DNA of 64,000 nt from Nymphaea colorata (GCF_008831285.2 NC_045138.2:5733205-5797204); one strand, 5' to 3'. Positions 1-11,900 are shown, counted from the stretch's first letter. The notes: generated from the letters alone by a model not told the origin. Program-made: numbers and translations.

Positions 1-1590
1 TAAAATAAAGGGATGATGACCATAGTTCTTGCTCATCATAGAGCTTAACAAAGATTGACTTTATAATATGACAAATATTTGAAAATCAAGGTAATATGTT
101 GGAAAGGATGAAGGTTTGATATTTAAGACAAAGAATACCATAATTTGTAAGAATTTTTACCTTGAATCTTATGTGAGTTTCAAGACTTTGCCTTAATTTG
201 ATTATCACTTCATTATGATTTGATCTTGTCTTAAGGGTCTCATAAATATGTTTGTGAGCATTCAAGATTCTCATTTGTGTATGCATGATTACATAAATTA
301 TATAAGTTTAAGAAAAAAATTAAACTATTCATACCATATCTTATATACATAGGGCAATGAAAAAAAATTATTGAAAATTGATAAAAGTAAGATCTCATCT
401 AACGAGTCACTCAATGTTGTATATAAAATACAGGTAGGTCAAGAGAATGCTAGAAATAGATGAATGCTTGAAAAATATTCAAGATGAATTTGCAATTTGA
501 AAAATAAAAAATGACATGCTAAATGCAAATTAATATGTACATCATCCGTGTTTGGTGTCTCTAAGTTGGACATGTTTCAGCCTCAAAATAATGAAAATAA
601 CTCACCTCAAATCCTCCCATCGTCATGCACATCCACAAAAAATCAAGCCATTGAAATAGAGAATTAATAGATAAAGAATGGAAAAGATAGATGTACGATG
701 GGAGAGTGAGAGTAGATAGAGAAGGATTAAAAAAGAAAGAGAAAATGAAAATAAGAAAATAGAAATAAAGATGAGAGAGAGATAAATGAAAGAATTAAAA
801 GGAGAGCTAAACGAAAAGAGAAATAAAAAGAGAGAAATATATATGTTAAAAACATAAGTTAAAACGATAAGAAAGTTTAAGAATGAGATCAATAAACATC
901 AAAATGAAAAAAAAAAAGAGAGTAACAAATGAGAGAAAAAAAAAAGTTAAAATGAAAGAGAGAAAAATTAAAATGAGAGAAAAATAAGTTTAAAAGATAT
1001 AAACTAGCTAAAATAAATGGAGAGACCTTTAAAAATAAAGGGAACAAGATCTTAATCAAAGTAGAGAATGAAGAAAATGTTTGTCTTTGATCCAAAAAGA
1101 CTATAGACCTTCATCGGCTCGCTATGAAGAAGAGACAAGAAATGGATAGAAAGAGTAATTATAAATACCTTTAAAAACGACATTTGGTGTAGAGGTGGCT
1201 CTTTAACTCTTTCAGGCAGGAAGATTTCTTGATGGTGGCTTGGACGGGTTGGAGATACTCCTCAAGAGTATGTCACAAGCTCCTCTAAAGTCCCCTCTTG
1301 TTGGAATTGAAAGTTTTAGATTGATGATTAACAGAGCCAAGCTATAACAATTGCGGAAGAAGAGAAAGAGAGGGAGAAGAAAATTAGAAGATGAGAGAGA
1401 TAGCTCAATGGCATGACAGGTTATTGATTGATCATAAATGAGAAAAATGAAGTGGTATTTATAGGTGAGGAATGCTCAAGGGCATTGTGATCTTTTTCTA
1501 AAATGAAATTAGTTATTATTAGTTTAAAAATAGCTTAAAAACACCAAGAGAGTCAAATATGTCTAAAAATGGGTTGATTGGAGGGTTGAC
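1..1590. other. AT-rich intergenic stretch with a purine-rich tract
   Basis: No credible gene is visible here. Short open frames have low-complexity Phe/Ser/Leu-rich or Lys/Arg/Glu-rich composition and no recognisable domain. From about 655 to 1095 the plus strand is almost entirely A and G, with repeated short AGAGA and GAAAG runs. This makes a strong strand asymmetry but does not code for anything I recognise. The rest is ordinary AT-rich plant DNA. Confidence 0.6.
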
Positions 1591-1593
1591 CCT

Positions 1594-1850
1594 ATTAGGG
1601 GGTAGGCTGCCCCCCAAACGTTTGCCCAGCCACAGGCCAATAATGGGCTGCTCTGGCTGGCCGTAGGCTGGGTCTGGCCGGCTGCAGGCCTAGCCTGGTC
1701 GGGCAAGGCGTAGGCCAAGCCGAGATTGGCTGGTCAGAGGCCTGCCTAGCCATGCCAAGGCCGAGATTGGCCAGGCCAAGGCCGTGCTTGGCTGCGCCAA
1801 GTACCGGCAAATCAGGCCTGGTCAACCTGCCGCATCAGCTGTGGGCCCAT
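1594..1850. other. Isolated GC-rich block of short GGCCAAG-type repeats
   Basis: A block of about 250 bases is sharply GC-rich inside AT-rich DNA. It is built from imperfect repeats of GGCCAAG, GGCTGG and GAGATTGGC on the plus strand; for instance GCCGAGATTGGC occurs twice, about 48 bases apart. The translated frame is a low-complexity Pro/Ala/Gly/Leu sequence, which I take as a by-product of the repeat. It could be part of an old LTR or of the interior of a transposon. I cannot tell which. Confidence 0.5.
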
Positions 1851-2054
1851 GAAGGGTGTTTTGGGTATTTTGACAATAAATAAGGGTATTTTTGAAAAAG
1901 AAGGGACATTTCAAGAAATTCAAATGTATTTTTAGGAAATCAATGGCATTTTGGAAATTTTAATGATATTTTCAGAAAAACAAGGGCGTTTTAAGAAATG
2001 TGAACTAGGTATTTATAAAATTATCGTAATGCCTTGATGCTTGAGCTCGCGAAG

Positions 2055-2765
2055 GGTCTATGACTTGGATTTGGATCTGAAACTAGATCCAACTGCCAAG
2101 ATGAGTCAAACTAAGAATTTTTAAGCAAGAAATTGACACATGAATAGATTTGGATCTTGAATATGGGTTTACACCTAAAAATGGATCTAAGTCTCAAATT
2201 TGGATTTAGATCTAGATCAAAAGATTCGAATGAATCTAAAATAATATATTTGTATTTGAATCTCAAATTTGGATCTGAATCTCAAATTTATATTTGGATT
2301 GAGGTACAAACAAGGAATTGAATCTATATCAAAAAATCAGAACGGAACAAGGATATGGATATAGATTTTGTGTATTGGCTTTGGATCGGATCTGAATTGG
2401 ATCAAAGGCACAAATCAAGATAAAATGAGTCCAGAATTGAGATTTAGATCTACGTCTGGACCTAAAATTTTGTTTTAGATATGGTTTTAGAATTTGGATT
2501 TGGATATGGATCTAAGGATCTGTTTTGGATCTTAGAGCTGTAATTTGGATATGAATCTAGATCTTGGGATCTTTTTTAGATGTAGAGCTACAATTTAGAT
2601 CTAGATCTGAATCTAGGGATTTGTTTTTAATCTAAAGATGAGATTTGGATTCAAAATTGGATATATGGCTCTGTTTTGGACATGGATCTGAGATTTGGAT
2701 CCAGATTTGGATTTAGGGCTCCGCATTAGACTCTTGTATGACTTTTTGGACTGGGTACCAGTTTG
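2055..2765. repeat. Degenerate TGGATC/TGGATTT short-unit repeat
   Basis: About 700 bases consist of a loose tandem repeat of the core GGATCT / GGATTT / TAGATC, with unit lengths drifting between about 6 and 12 bases. The pattern resembles the interior of the GGATC-rich hAT-like MITEs found elsewhere in the window (16809, 22892), but it is longer and I see no clear terminal inverted repeats. No coding capacity is apparent. Confidence 0.6.
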
Positions 2766-3335
2766 AAAAAATAAGTTTAGATTGAGATTGGCCATTGTGT
2801 ACAAAGTTTGAAATTATATCCAAATAAATCCCAAATATAGTTGATAGTCAAACGAAATAAAAGAATGATCATTATTGAAGTGTTTGAAGCCGAATATCCT
2901 TGAAATTAGTTGTAAATTTATCAGAAGATGTTCGAAAAATGCTAAATATAGGCTTTTGAAAAATTTGGGGTGATTACTTAATCGAAGAGAGAGAGCTTGT
3001 CTGAGAGTGGAGATGGTTGTCTTCCCTCATCGAAGATTAGAAGCTTAGATGGACTTCAGCAGACATACTTTTAGGAGCCAGAGAGGCTATTTTTAGTAGG
3101 GGTCACACAGAAATGAGCATCTATGTGAGGTGTGTGGCTTGCCCTGGTAATGCATATGCATCATATGAAAGCGCATGAGCTGCATGCTTCATGCACTGAG
3201 GCATGTGCCTAAAATAATAGTGGTTTGAGGACTTCCAAAATATACTTTCTTTGAGTAAGAGAAAACTTATTGTTTTGGTAAACAACATGTATGCCCATAG
3301 AATAACGAAGAAGACCAAGATATTGAATGAAAAAA

Positions 3336-3960
3336 TCATCCCCTATACTCAATAACATGCTTCACATCTTTGTCATTGTTCCCTATAGTCAAAATATCAT
3401 GTACATATTTAATTTTATTGTCTTCTGTAACAAATAATAATGGGACAATCTTGGACTCTTGGAAATTCAAAACCACAAGATACTCACTTAGGCGTTCAAA
3501 CTTAGCCATGGATTTCTTTTTCGAAACATAAAATGCCATGTTTAATTAGTTTGCCAAAAGAACATGCATGCTCTTGATTTTTAAATATTGATAGTTGAAT
3601 CATGTATATCTGTTCCTTCAAATACCCTTGGAGGAACACATTATTCACATTCAATAGGTGTATCTTTCAATCCAATTTGGTGGTAATGGTGAGGACCAAA
3701 TGTATGGTTGTAGGCTTAACTATGGAAGAGGATGTTTCTCCACAGTCAATTCCCTCCTATCATTTGTAGTTGTTGACAACCAAACCTTGTTTTATATCTG
3801 ACAATGTATCTTTCATGTGTTCATCGTTGTTCTTGGTGAGGATTGTCTACCCAAATGTGGACTCCAATCCCTTCCAACAATGGCAACATCATGATGAGCT
3901 TTCTTAATAATTGATTATTCATTATGTGTCAACTTGGTTGAAGCTAAGTGTAACCCGGTC
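3336..3960 (-). pseudogene. Decayed Ty1/copia reverse transcriptase remnant
   Basis: Read on the minus strand, this stretch gives pieces of a copia-type reverse transcriptase in the expected order. Around 3790-3700 is a degraded 'GIDYGETFSPVVKPTTIR'-like block. Around 3650-3610 is NNVFLQGYLKEQIYM, matching the 'NAFLHGxLxEEVYM' block. From 3500 to 3350 is FERLSEYLVVLNFQESK and then YVHDILTIGNN, where the catalytic Tyr-Val-Asp-Asp has become Tyr-Val-His-Asp. Stops and frame changes lie between the blocks, and no LTRs, gag or integrase were seen nearby. It is an old, dead fragment, unrelated in detail to the fuller copia element at 9.1-13.9 kb. Confidence 0.75.
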
Positions 3961-4059
3961 ATAACATCCACTCGTTCAACTTGGATGAAATTTAACTGAT
4001 GTTGGCATGCTGCCAACTGCTCCATGCTTTCACTAGTCGACTCAATGGTGTGTCCTAAT

Positions 4060-4342
4060 TAACGCTGGGCACAGGGTCGGGCCATTGGCGGGTATGTGGC
4101 TCGACTTCGGCCTGGGCCCAGGCCTAAAAAAATGGCACCGGGCCGGCCTAATAATTTATCAGGTCCGCTTGGTTGGACCCGATAATTTGTTTTTTAATAT
4201 TTATTTTATTATTTATATATATATATTATTCTATTATAATTACTTACATTTATATATTATTTTATATTAAAATATATATTTTTTAGTTTAATCGGGTTGA
4301 GCTTAGGCTCAAGTTTTAATTGTCGGGCTGGGGCCGGGCTTA
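4060..4342. mobile_element. hAT-like MITE, GGGCCGGGC family
   Basis: A 283-base element has CpG-rich ends (TAACGCTGGGC at the left, GGCCGGGCTTA at the right) and an AT-rich centre. It is flanked by GTCCTAAT (4052-4059) and GTCCTAGT (4343-4350), an 8-bp duplication with one mismatch. Eight-base duplications and ends beginning TA are typical of hAT-superfamily non-autonomous elements. It encodes nothing. The same family recurs at 5198, 6091, 27628 and 28029. Confidence 0.75.
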
Positions 4343-5197
4343 GTCCTAGTCATCCTACAAACTTGTTTGATGAAAAATTTAATTTGCAGGTAGTTTTTTC
4401 AACATATTTAAGTTGCGGTCACTTTGTTGAAAATACCTCGGAGAAATATGCATGTTATGTGCTCCAAACCTTGTTATGTGCTCCAAACCTATATGAAATG
4501 TTAGATCAAGTCCTCATTAATTCCTGCCCCACTAAAACGTGTTGACTTGTTGCAGATTAATCTTTCACCACAGCAAGACCGTAAATGAGGAGGGAATGTT
4601 TTCATCAAATAGCATGAACTTGTAGTCAGAAAATAATGTATGGCAACAAGGGATCTTAGGTCACTTAGTGAGAGGACTAGACTTAGGACTTTCAAAGAAA
4701 CCAAAGACAATTAATTGTTTGGGGATGCGCCTTCTACTATGAATTGATAAACAAATTTAACTTTATTTTGCTCAGGGCAGAAAAAAAAAAGCATCATTAG
4801 ACCCTCGGATATATGCAGATCAAACTTAGGTGAAATGTAGACCTTTTCCAAACTTAATTTTATTGGATCTATGTATAATATGATAGCTAACTTTTCGTAT
4901 GTAATGGAGTCAGATATATTTTTTGGGATCTCAATCGAATATTGGAGTTGTTCATATTTGGTTAAAACTCCACACTAAATCCAAATTAAAAATTGATCAA
5001 TAAGTGGAATATGAATTATTTTGCCTAATCCTGCTACATACAGTACATAAAATGGGATATAAATGGCTATACAACCTTAACCATTATTTTACATTCTACT
5101 GACAAAAATATGTTTCCAATGCAAACCTATGGAAAGGAAAGGCCTCCCAAACCTTTATTCCGCAAAAAATTGGGTTGTATAGAAAAGGGGCAAAAAC

Positions 5198-5392
5198 TAT
5201 GTCTGGGCAATGGGCCCGATAGGTCGGCCCGGCGGCAGCTCAGCCCGGCTCGTTTACATTAAAAATTTATTTTTTTTATTTTTAAATACATTTTATATTT
5301 TAAAAAATTATTTTATAATTAAAAATTAAATTTTAATTTTAAATGAGCCGGGCTGGGCCAGGCTCATCGGCCTGGCTCGATGCCCACCCTTA
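5198..5392. mobile_element. hAT-like MITE, GGGCCGGGC family, perfect 8-bp duplication
   Basis: This 195-base element starts TATGTCTGGGCAATGGG and ends ATGCCCACCCTTA. The near-terminal inverted sequences are TGGGCA and TGCCCA. The flanks GCAAAAAC (5190-5197) and GCAAAAAC (5393-5400) are an exact 8-bp target duplication. The centre is pure AT-rich filler. The intact duplication suggests a comparatively young insertion. Confidence 0.85.
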
Positions 5393-5400
5393 GCAAAAAC

Positions 5401-6082
5401 GCCAACTATATACACAAAATTACCAGGAAAAGATAATCCTCAGCCAATTGCAACTCTAAACAGCTCTAAACATTGGAATAAGCAAAAATTCACCATGTTT
5501 GCAAGGCTTTCATCTTCAGCAATAACAAGGAAAGGACTTAGGGAGTCAATGATGGTGAATTCAGATCTACTAGAAGTGGACTTGCAGTCAGATAAAAAGG
5601 AGCTAGAGTAACAGCAAGAATTATAGAAATAAGGCTGCTTCGTCTTATCCTCAGGACCTCTCGCAGAGTTAAAGTGTGGAAAATGTTTTTATAGTTTGGT
5701 ATATTAAAATGTGATGAAAATATACCAAACTAAGCAAATGGCTATGATGAAGTATTAATTTTTACTATCATGTAAAAAGCAAGGACATTATTAAAGCATT
5801 TATAATCCATTTTCGGCCTCAAGTATGCCCAGGATATATTTGTGGCATATTCGTCTTCATCTAATTATATTGAACAATAAAAACTAAAGTCCTTTTTTTT
5901 TTTTGCAAGTAGTCAACCAATGTGCATATTTCACCGTTTTTCGTAGTCTATGTCGTTTTCTCCTCAAATGGTTACTGCAATTCATAGTTATGAATGGTAC
6001 ATTTCCGAGGCCACCAATTATCTTTGTAACGTAATTTTAAAGCATAGGTATAATTTACCTATTGCACAATGTGAAGTTGTCA
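5401..6082. other. Intergenic, nothing recognised
   Basis: AT-rich sequence between two MITEs. No open frame of note, no RNA gene and no repeat structure beyond short homopolymers were recognised. Confidence 0.5.
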
Positions 6083-6090
6083 CTTATGAT

Positions 6091-6351
6091 TAAGCTTGGA
6101 CATGAGGTCGGCCTGGCCCGATAAGTGTTGTGCCTGGGCTGGCCCAACACTCGAAAATTGAGTCGAGGCCTGGCTCAACCTGACACTTGATTAAAAATTT
6201 AAATACAAAATATAAAAAATTAAATATAAAAATTATTTTGTATAATAAAATATATATCATTATTAAATAAAATAATATAAAAATTAAATCGGGCGAACCC
6301 GGTTTATTTTTTCAGCCGCGGGCCCAGGCCTGGGCCTGATGCCCGGGCTTA
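6091..6351. mobile_element. hAT-like MITE, GGGCCGGGC family
   Basis: This 261-base element has ends TAAGCTTGG at the left and CCCGGGCTTA at the right. It is flanked by CTTATGAT (6083-6090) and GTTATGAT (6352-6359), an 8-bp duplication with one mismatch. It has CpG-rich subterminal sequence and an AT-rich middle, like the copies at 4060 and 5198. It is non-coding. Confidence 0.8.
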
Positions 6352-6463
6352 GTTATGATCAGGGGCGGAGAGATGGGGGGCCCGCCTAGGCCATGGCCCT
6401 ACCCAACGGATGGGAAAAAATTATATTTGAAAAATCAAAATTTTTTAGTTTGGTCCAACCCTC

Positions 6464-6585
6464 CGCTCGTCTTGGCCCGACCCGCCGATCATCTTCGCCT
6501 GACCCACCGATCGTCTTGGCCCAACCCGTCGATCGTCTTCGCCTGACCCGCCGATCGTCTTCGCCCAACCCGCCGCGCTCCTTGC
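6464..6585. repeat. 22-bp GC-rich tandem repeat, about five copies
   Basis: The unit CGATCGTCTTCGCCTGACCC, with small variants, starts at about 6464, 6486, 6508, 6530 and 6552, a regular 22-base period. The block follows a GGGGCGGAG...GGGGGGCCCGCC sequence at 6360-6390 that resembles the end of a common plant repeat (compare 20248). Open frames on both strands here are produced by the repeat and are not genes. Confidence 0.8.
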
Positions 6586-6719
6586 ACTCCGGATTTTCCA
6601 TCTGTCTTATTTCTGCCAAGTACAAACCTCTGCACCTTTCCTGTATGTTTCTTTTACCATTTCCAGTTTCCTGCTTTTCATTTTCATCTGTATGCTTCCT
6701 ACGGAAGGCTTGACGTAAT

Positions 6720-7858
6720 TATTTTGCTCCACAATTGATCATTATTTGCTGAAAATCAATTCAGGTCACTGCCAATTCTCATATTATTAGTAGGAATGCG
6801 GTGAGAAATTGTTCTAATTAGCCATTGCATTTTTTGGCTACCACTGCGGACTCGAAGCGGCTGCTTTTGGTTGCTCTTATGTGGCTTTGGCTTCATTCAA
6901 TTTTTGTATAACAATTCCTTGTCAATCTAATGGGACTTGTAAATGATCTTGGCTCTACTCTCAAGTTCACAGTTTTTGTTAATTAAATTTGCATTCTATG
7001 AGCAGAATCTTAAAAAATGACAAGAAGAATTCAGTATAAAATTTCGATTGACATTAATTATGCCTTGCTTCCTGCTTTGACTTGAAAATGAGTTGTTTAC
7101 TCATTTGTGCTTTAGATGTCTCTCCTGTTCCACCTCCCTAGCTTGCCATTTGAAACTTGACTCTTCCACCTTTCACTCTGTCCTTTCTCTCTCTTCCTCA
7201 GCAAGAAACAGATGATCGCCATCCCGAACAACAGTTATGATATCGCAATTTGTACAGTTATTATCTTATTCTGTCAACACTTGATTTGTCTGGAACTACA
7301 CACTTACGTCACTATAATAGAAATAGAACACTTTATCTACTAAGAACAGATCGCGCTTTGTGCTAATGACACAAGCAATTATTACATGTGTCGTACGACA
7401 GGTCGCGCTTCATGTCATGACGTGGCCAATTTTATACGACATATGTTATCTTCGTTGGTGGAGCTTTATTATGTTGATTCTGGAAATCAGATCCGCAAAT
7501 TGATCAGTTCTGAGTGAATGAAGATAGTGGTTGCTGGTTGTTAATAATATATGAGGGTACGTCTCTTGTTGCAGAGTTCTACTACTTTACATTTGGTGGT
7601 TGCACCATTTCTGCTATAATATATAGATTAGTTTGTTAAGTGCTTGTGATCTATGGCTGAAGTTAAGACACGAAGAGGGCTTCAAGCCATAGCAGAATAT
7701 AAGGCATTTGCAATCCCCTTCTCACATGATTTGTCTGTTAAACTAGATGATATCAATTTTGAAAAATGGTCATGCATTTTTATGATGTCGTAGTTAGACA
7801 TAGAAAACAACATTATTTCCAAATAAGAGCCAAATTAAAAGTAGGAGAATATGCTACA
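6720..7858. other. Intergenic, possible CACTA-like end at 7310
   Basis: No gene recognised. CACTATAATAG at 7310 is followed by repeated short motifs (GGTCGCGCTT, GATCGCGCTT, ATGACAC), which would fit the end of a CACTA-type element. No matching opposite end was found, so this stays a suggestion. Confidence 0.3.
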
Positions 7859-7980
7859 CTATGTCACATAGGTGCGGGGTGGAAGTACTGGTGCCAGTGC
7901 GGCATGCGGCATGTTCCAAAAAAAATTGGGTGCGGGTACGGTGAGAGCATACACACACACACACACACATATATATATGT
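7859..7980. mobile_element. Left end of a CTATGTCACA-family element, with AC/AT microsatellite
   Basis: CTATGTCACA at 7859-7868 is identical to the terminal inverted repeat of the element at 59255. It is followed by the same kind of CpG-rich subterminal sequence (GGTGCGGGGTGG, GGGTGCGGGTACGG). A microsatellite of about 30 bases (AC then AT) follows at 7950-7979. I could not find the opposite end, so this copy is probably truncated. Confidence 0.5.
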
Positions 7981-8370
7981 TATTTATTATATAAGTAATT
8001 TTATTTGTATATTTTTAAAACTATTTTTATCAAGGTTACCTTAAATCAGTATATGAGGGGGGGCGAATTAATGTTCCTAAATTTTGACAAAGGACGAAAT
8101 ATCATTTTTCAAAAATTTTGTATAGGACAAATGAAATTTTTAAAATTTACATTTAAATTTAAAAAAAATAGAAGGGGGACAATGCCCTTGCAGGCCCCCA
8201 TGCATGTTATACATATTTAGATTTTTATGGCAAAGGGTATTTATCTCTTGACGGTAGGCACACGGCCCTGGTGCCCTGATGGTGGCCTGGTGAGGGCATG
8301 TGTGTATAGGAATCTGGCTAAGGCGGCCGGGCCATGTCTTCTGTCTCCTGAATGGCAAGGCAGTTTTTTT

Positions 8371-8452
8371 TTTAATTGACAATAAACTTGTTAGGTTAAT
8401 AAAGAATTAGTTTTTAATTGAGAATAAACTTGTTGGGTTAATAAAGAATTAA
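8371..8452. repeat. 41-bp tandem duplication
   Basis: Two adjacent copies of a roughly 41-base AT-rich unit (TTTAATTGACAATAAACTTG and so on) differ by only a few bases. No known element is attached. Confidence 0.75.
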
Positions 8453-9149
8453 GCCTGCCATGTTTATTTCAATCAAACATCGAAACTTTGATGGAGCATT
8501 GTACACTTAATAGCCCTTTTGTTGCTTGGTTGTGAAGCTTCTAAAAGGAAAGGAAAATGGACAGGAAAAGAAAAAAAAGGAGGAAATCTTGTAAGATACC
8601 TTTTCTACATTTCTTAGTAACTAACAATTAAATTTATTAAACAAGATACTTGTAAAAGACCTCAAAAATCAATTAACTAAATTTATATTTAAAATGTTGT
8701 CTAAAAAGACAAAATAAATTGCCATTACAGAGCAAACCTCCGCTAGTTTAGTAAGGTTATGTGCTCATTTATGCATGCGCAGCTTACATACAGAGTAAAA
8801 GAAGAAGGAAGATGTTTTTTGTAACTTTTTAAAAATTCATGTCTTTTGTAGTTATTTCACTTTTTTTTAATTTTTATCTAACCAAAAATTTGTCTTCTTT
8901 ATGAAAAATGGGTACTTTTGTTATTAACCATATTAATTCACAAAATTTCATGCACAAGCATGACACATATAACCAGCTTTGCCGCTAATTAGGCAACCAC
9001 AATTAGCCCTCATAAGGGAAGTAATATATTGTGACGCTGGAGAACTTTGCGTCACTATTTGCTGCTAGAATATCCACTTTCCGTGTAGTCCTACAAAATG
9101 GATGTTTAGTCACAAGTAGTGTCGAAATGTCGTCGCGCCAGAGAATGTC

Positions 9150-9465
9150 TGTTAAGAAAAAAAGAAGACGGAAATTTAACGTGGTTCGGCCACTGGCCTA
9201 CATCCACGAGAGAAGAAAACTCTCACTCACTCACTGTATTCCTTTCACCTAATACACAGGCCTTATAATGATACAAGGTAAGGTTCCAACATGTAAAGAT
9301 AAACACGTTAACAGCTATTTTCCCGATTGGATGACTCATCCATAACAGGGCAAGAAAAACAAGGAAGGAAAGTTAGATAAGGAAAATCTAGATAAGGCAA
9401 GATCACCTTCAACAACTTGCTATAATTTTGGTAGACATTGGTGAAGATATCCTTTCCTTTCAACA
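9150..9465 (-). repeat. 3' LTR of the copia element
   Basis: In element orientation it starts TGTTGAAAGGAAAGG and ends CTTAACA. The outer edge differs slightly from the other LTR: the eight bases next to the primer-binding site in the right-hand copy are not clearly present here, so the exact outer border is uncertain by up to about 8 bases. Confidence 0.85.
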
Positions 9466-9476
9466 CTCCCCCTCAA
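9466..9476 (-). promoter_or_regulatory. Polypurine tract of the copia element
   Basis: The complement reads TTGAGGGGGAG and directly abuts the 3' LTR. This is where plus-strand DNA synthesis is primed in LTR retrotransposons. Confidence 0.8.
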
Positions 9477-9499
9477 GTGGGGAGTAAAGATTCCAGCAG

Positions 9500-10530
9500 C
9501 CCCACTTGACTTTGATTTCATTAAAATGCTTGATCGTGAGTCCCTTGGTAAGACCATCAACCAATTGATTGCAGCTCTTGACATAGGGGGTACATATATC
9601 TTTCTATTGCACTTTTTCCCTTACATAATGACAGTCGATTTCCAAATGCTTTGTTCGTTCATGAAATACCGAATTTGCAGCAATGTGAATGGCAGTCTGG
9701 TTGTCACAAAACAAGGAATAGAATAATCAACCTTGAAGCCAAGTTCTTGAACGAAATTCCTTACCCAAATGATTTCGCTAGCAGCAGTGGCCATAGATCA
9801 TTATTCAGCTTCTGCGCTTGACCTTGAAACAGTGTTTTGTTTCTTACTTTTCCATGAAACTAAATTGCCTCCAAAAAATACACAATAACCTGTTATAGAT
9901 TTTCTATCCACTCCTCTTGCTCAATCTGCGTCAGAATAGCCCTTGATGTCAATGTTTCCATTTATGTTATACCACAATCCCTGACCGGCAGTTTTCTTAA
10001 GATATCTCAAAACTCGATCCACCATTTTAACGTGTCTGGGTTTCGGAGCATGTATATGTTGACTGATCAAACTTACACCAAAGGTAATATCGGGTCTGGT
10101 CACTGTAAGATAAATAAATTTTCCGACCAATCTGTGATACCTACTTATATCCTCAATGACTTCACTTTCAGGATCCTCTAGCTTGCAATAAGGATCAATA
10201 GGCTGTCAATAGGCTTGGACTCGAGTTTTCCAATCTCCTTGAGCAGATCGAGGATATGCTTGCATTGAGACAGATAAATACATTTCTTTGATCTAGAGAT
10301 TTCAATGCCCAAAAAGTATTTAAGTCTTCCCAAATCTTTGATCTCAAAGGCTTTGTGAAGAAATTTTTTCGTCTTAAGCATGGTATCTAGATCATTTCCA
10401 GTGATGATGATGTCGTCAACACATATGAGAACAATTACCACATTTTCTCCAGTTCTCCTAATGAAGACAGAATTGTCTGTATGGCAGCGGGAAAAATGTT
10501 TCATTTCAAGAGCTTCACTCAATTTTTGAT
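9500..10530 (-). pseudogene. copia RT C-terminal part and RNase H, broken
   Basis: Minus-strand reading gives the second half of the RT, with CVDDIIITGNDL in place of the usual YVDD. It continues through KFLHKAFEIKDLGRLKYFLG and KFIYLTVTRPDITF and then RNase H pieces: SAEAE followed by two stops around 9800, and [20 protein letters not shown] around 9710-9640. The frame changes between about 10180 and 10130, and the RNase H part contains stops. It joins upstream to the RT N-terminal part at 10539-10940 through a frame change and a TGA that replaces a conserved Trp codon near 10530. Confidence 0.85.
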
Positions 10531-10940
10531 GTCATGCTCTAGGTGATTGTTTCAGCCCATAAATAGTAGACCAACCGGAAGTTGTTTTCTTGAGGATGAC
10601 CCGAAGGGAGATGCATGAACACTTCTTTATTTAGATAGCCTTGTAGGAAGGCATTTTTGACGTCGAGCTGAAATAATGGCCAACCAAAATTACATGCCAT
10701 AGAAAGTAAAATTTGTATGGTATTCATTTTCGCTACTTGTGTGAAGGTTTCCTTATAGTCTAGCCCTAGAGTCTGTGTGTATCCCTTAGCAACTAGCCTG
10801 GCCTTGTGTCTCTCTATGGAACCGTCACTGTTGTATTTGGTTTTGTATATCCACTTACAACCAACAACTCTCTTGTTCTCTGGTAAAATTGTAATATCCC
10901 AAGTGTGATTTTTCAGTAGAGCATTCACTTCTTCATTCAT
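10530..10940 (-). pseudogene. copia RT N-terminal part
   Basis: The minus-strand frame includes NHTWDITILPENKRVVGCKW, then YKTKYNSDGSIERHKARLVA and FQLDVKNAFLQGYLNKEVFM, the classic opening blocks of copia reverse transcriptase. The first catalytic Asp, in 'QLDVKNAFL', is present. The frame is lost near 10570, just before the YGLKQSPRA block, which continues in another frame. Confidence 0.88.
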
Positions 10941-11012
10941 CGCTTCAACCCAAATAGATTGTTGTTTTGCTTCTTGATAAGTGCTGGGGTCATGGTCGCT
11001 AGCGATAGGGCT

Positions 11013-11900
11013 TCAAAACGCAACATGTCTCTTGGAAAGATGTTGGTAATGAAGATACTTATCGATAGGGTACTCACCGGCAGCAAACATTACACACTCA
11101 TCAAGATACTTGGGGCGTTGTGTTGTTCTTCCAGATCTTCTAAACTTACTTTCTTCTTGAACTTGACTTAGTTCAGGTTGTGAGATGTTTTCCTCAAGGT
11201 GTTCAATAGGTTCAAGCTGCTGATCAGCTGAATGATGAGTAGAAATCACAACATTAAATTCCTTGTAGTCGTCTATACAAGGTTGTGTGAAGCTTCCTCC
11301 CCCTGCCCAACATAATCAATAGGGTGAAAGAAGGGAGTTTTTTCATGAAACACCACATCACGAGAAATGAACAGACGACTATTCTTAACATCGTAGCACT
11401 TGTACCCCTTTTTTGAGGAGGAGTAACCTAGAAAAACACATTTAGTAGCTCTAGGACTTAATTTGTCGCCCTCTAAATTTTTCACGTATATTGTGCACCC
11501 AAAAACACGCATGTGAGAGATGTTTAATTTTCTTTGCATTAACATTTCAAGAGGTGCCTTACCATGTAGCCCCTTTGAGGGAGAGCAATTTATAATATAA
11601 CACGTCGTAAGTACGTCATCACTCCAAAAACGCTTGGGCATATTCATTTGAAACAAGAGAGATCTTGTTACCTCTAGAATGTGTCTATTTTTCTGTTCGG
11701 AGACACCATATTGCTGGGGCGTTCCAACACAAGAATACTGATGAATAATACAATGTTCCTTCTCAAAGATATCAAACTGGTGATTTTTAAATTCTGTCCC
11801 ATTGTCAAACCGAAAAACTTTAACATGTGCTCCATACTGGACTTCAATCAACTTGTAGAATTCCTTGAACTTGGAAAACACCTCATCTTTATAAATAAAT
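11013..11900 (-). pseudogene. copia integrase core, C-terminal part and linker
   Basis: The minus-strand frame carries FRFDNGTEF (second catalytic Asp) and PQQYGVSEQKNRHILEVTRS (catalytic Glu, normally 'GVAERKNRHL'). These are followed by the conserved 'PSKGLHGKAPLEML' and 'FGCTIYVKN' blocks and the 'ATKCVFLGYS' block. It is out of frame by one base with the upstream half; the shift lies around 11890-11900, at the end of the 'IDDFSCFTWIYL' block. The segment 11013-11249, in yet another frame, is the acidic linker between integrase and RT. Confidence 0.85.

Noticed and set aside
7310-7450. CACTA element end
   Set aside because: CACTATAATAG alone is too short, and neither a partner end nor a clear TIR was found. 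Mentioned only as a possibility.
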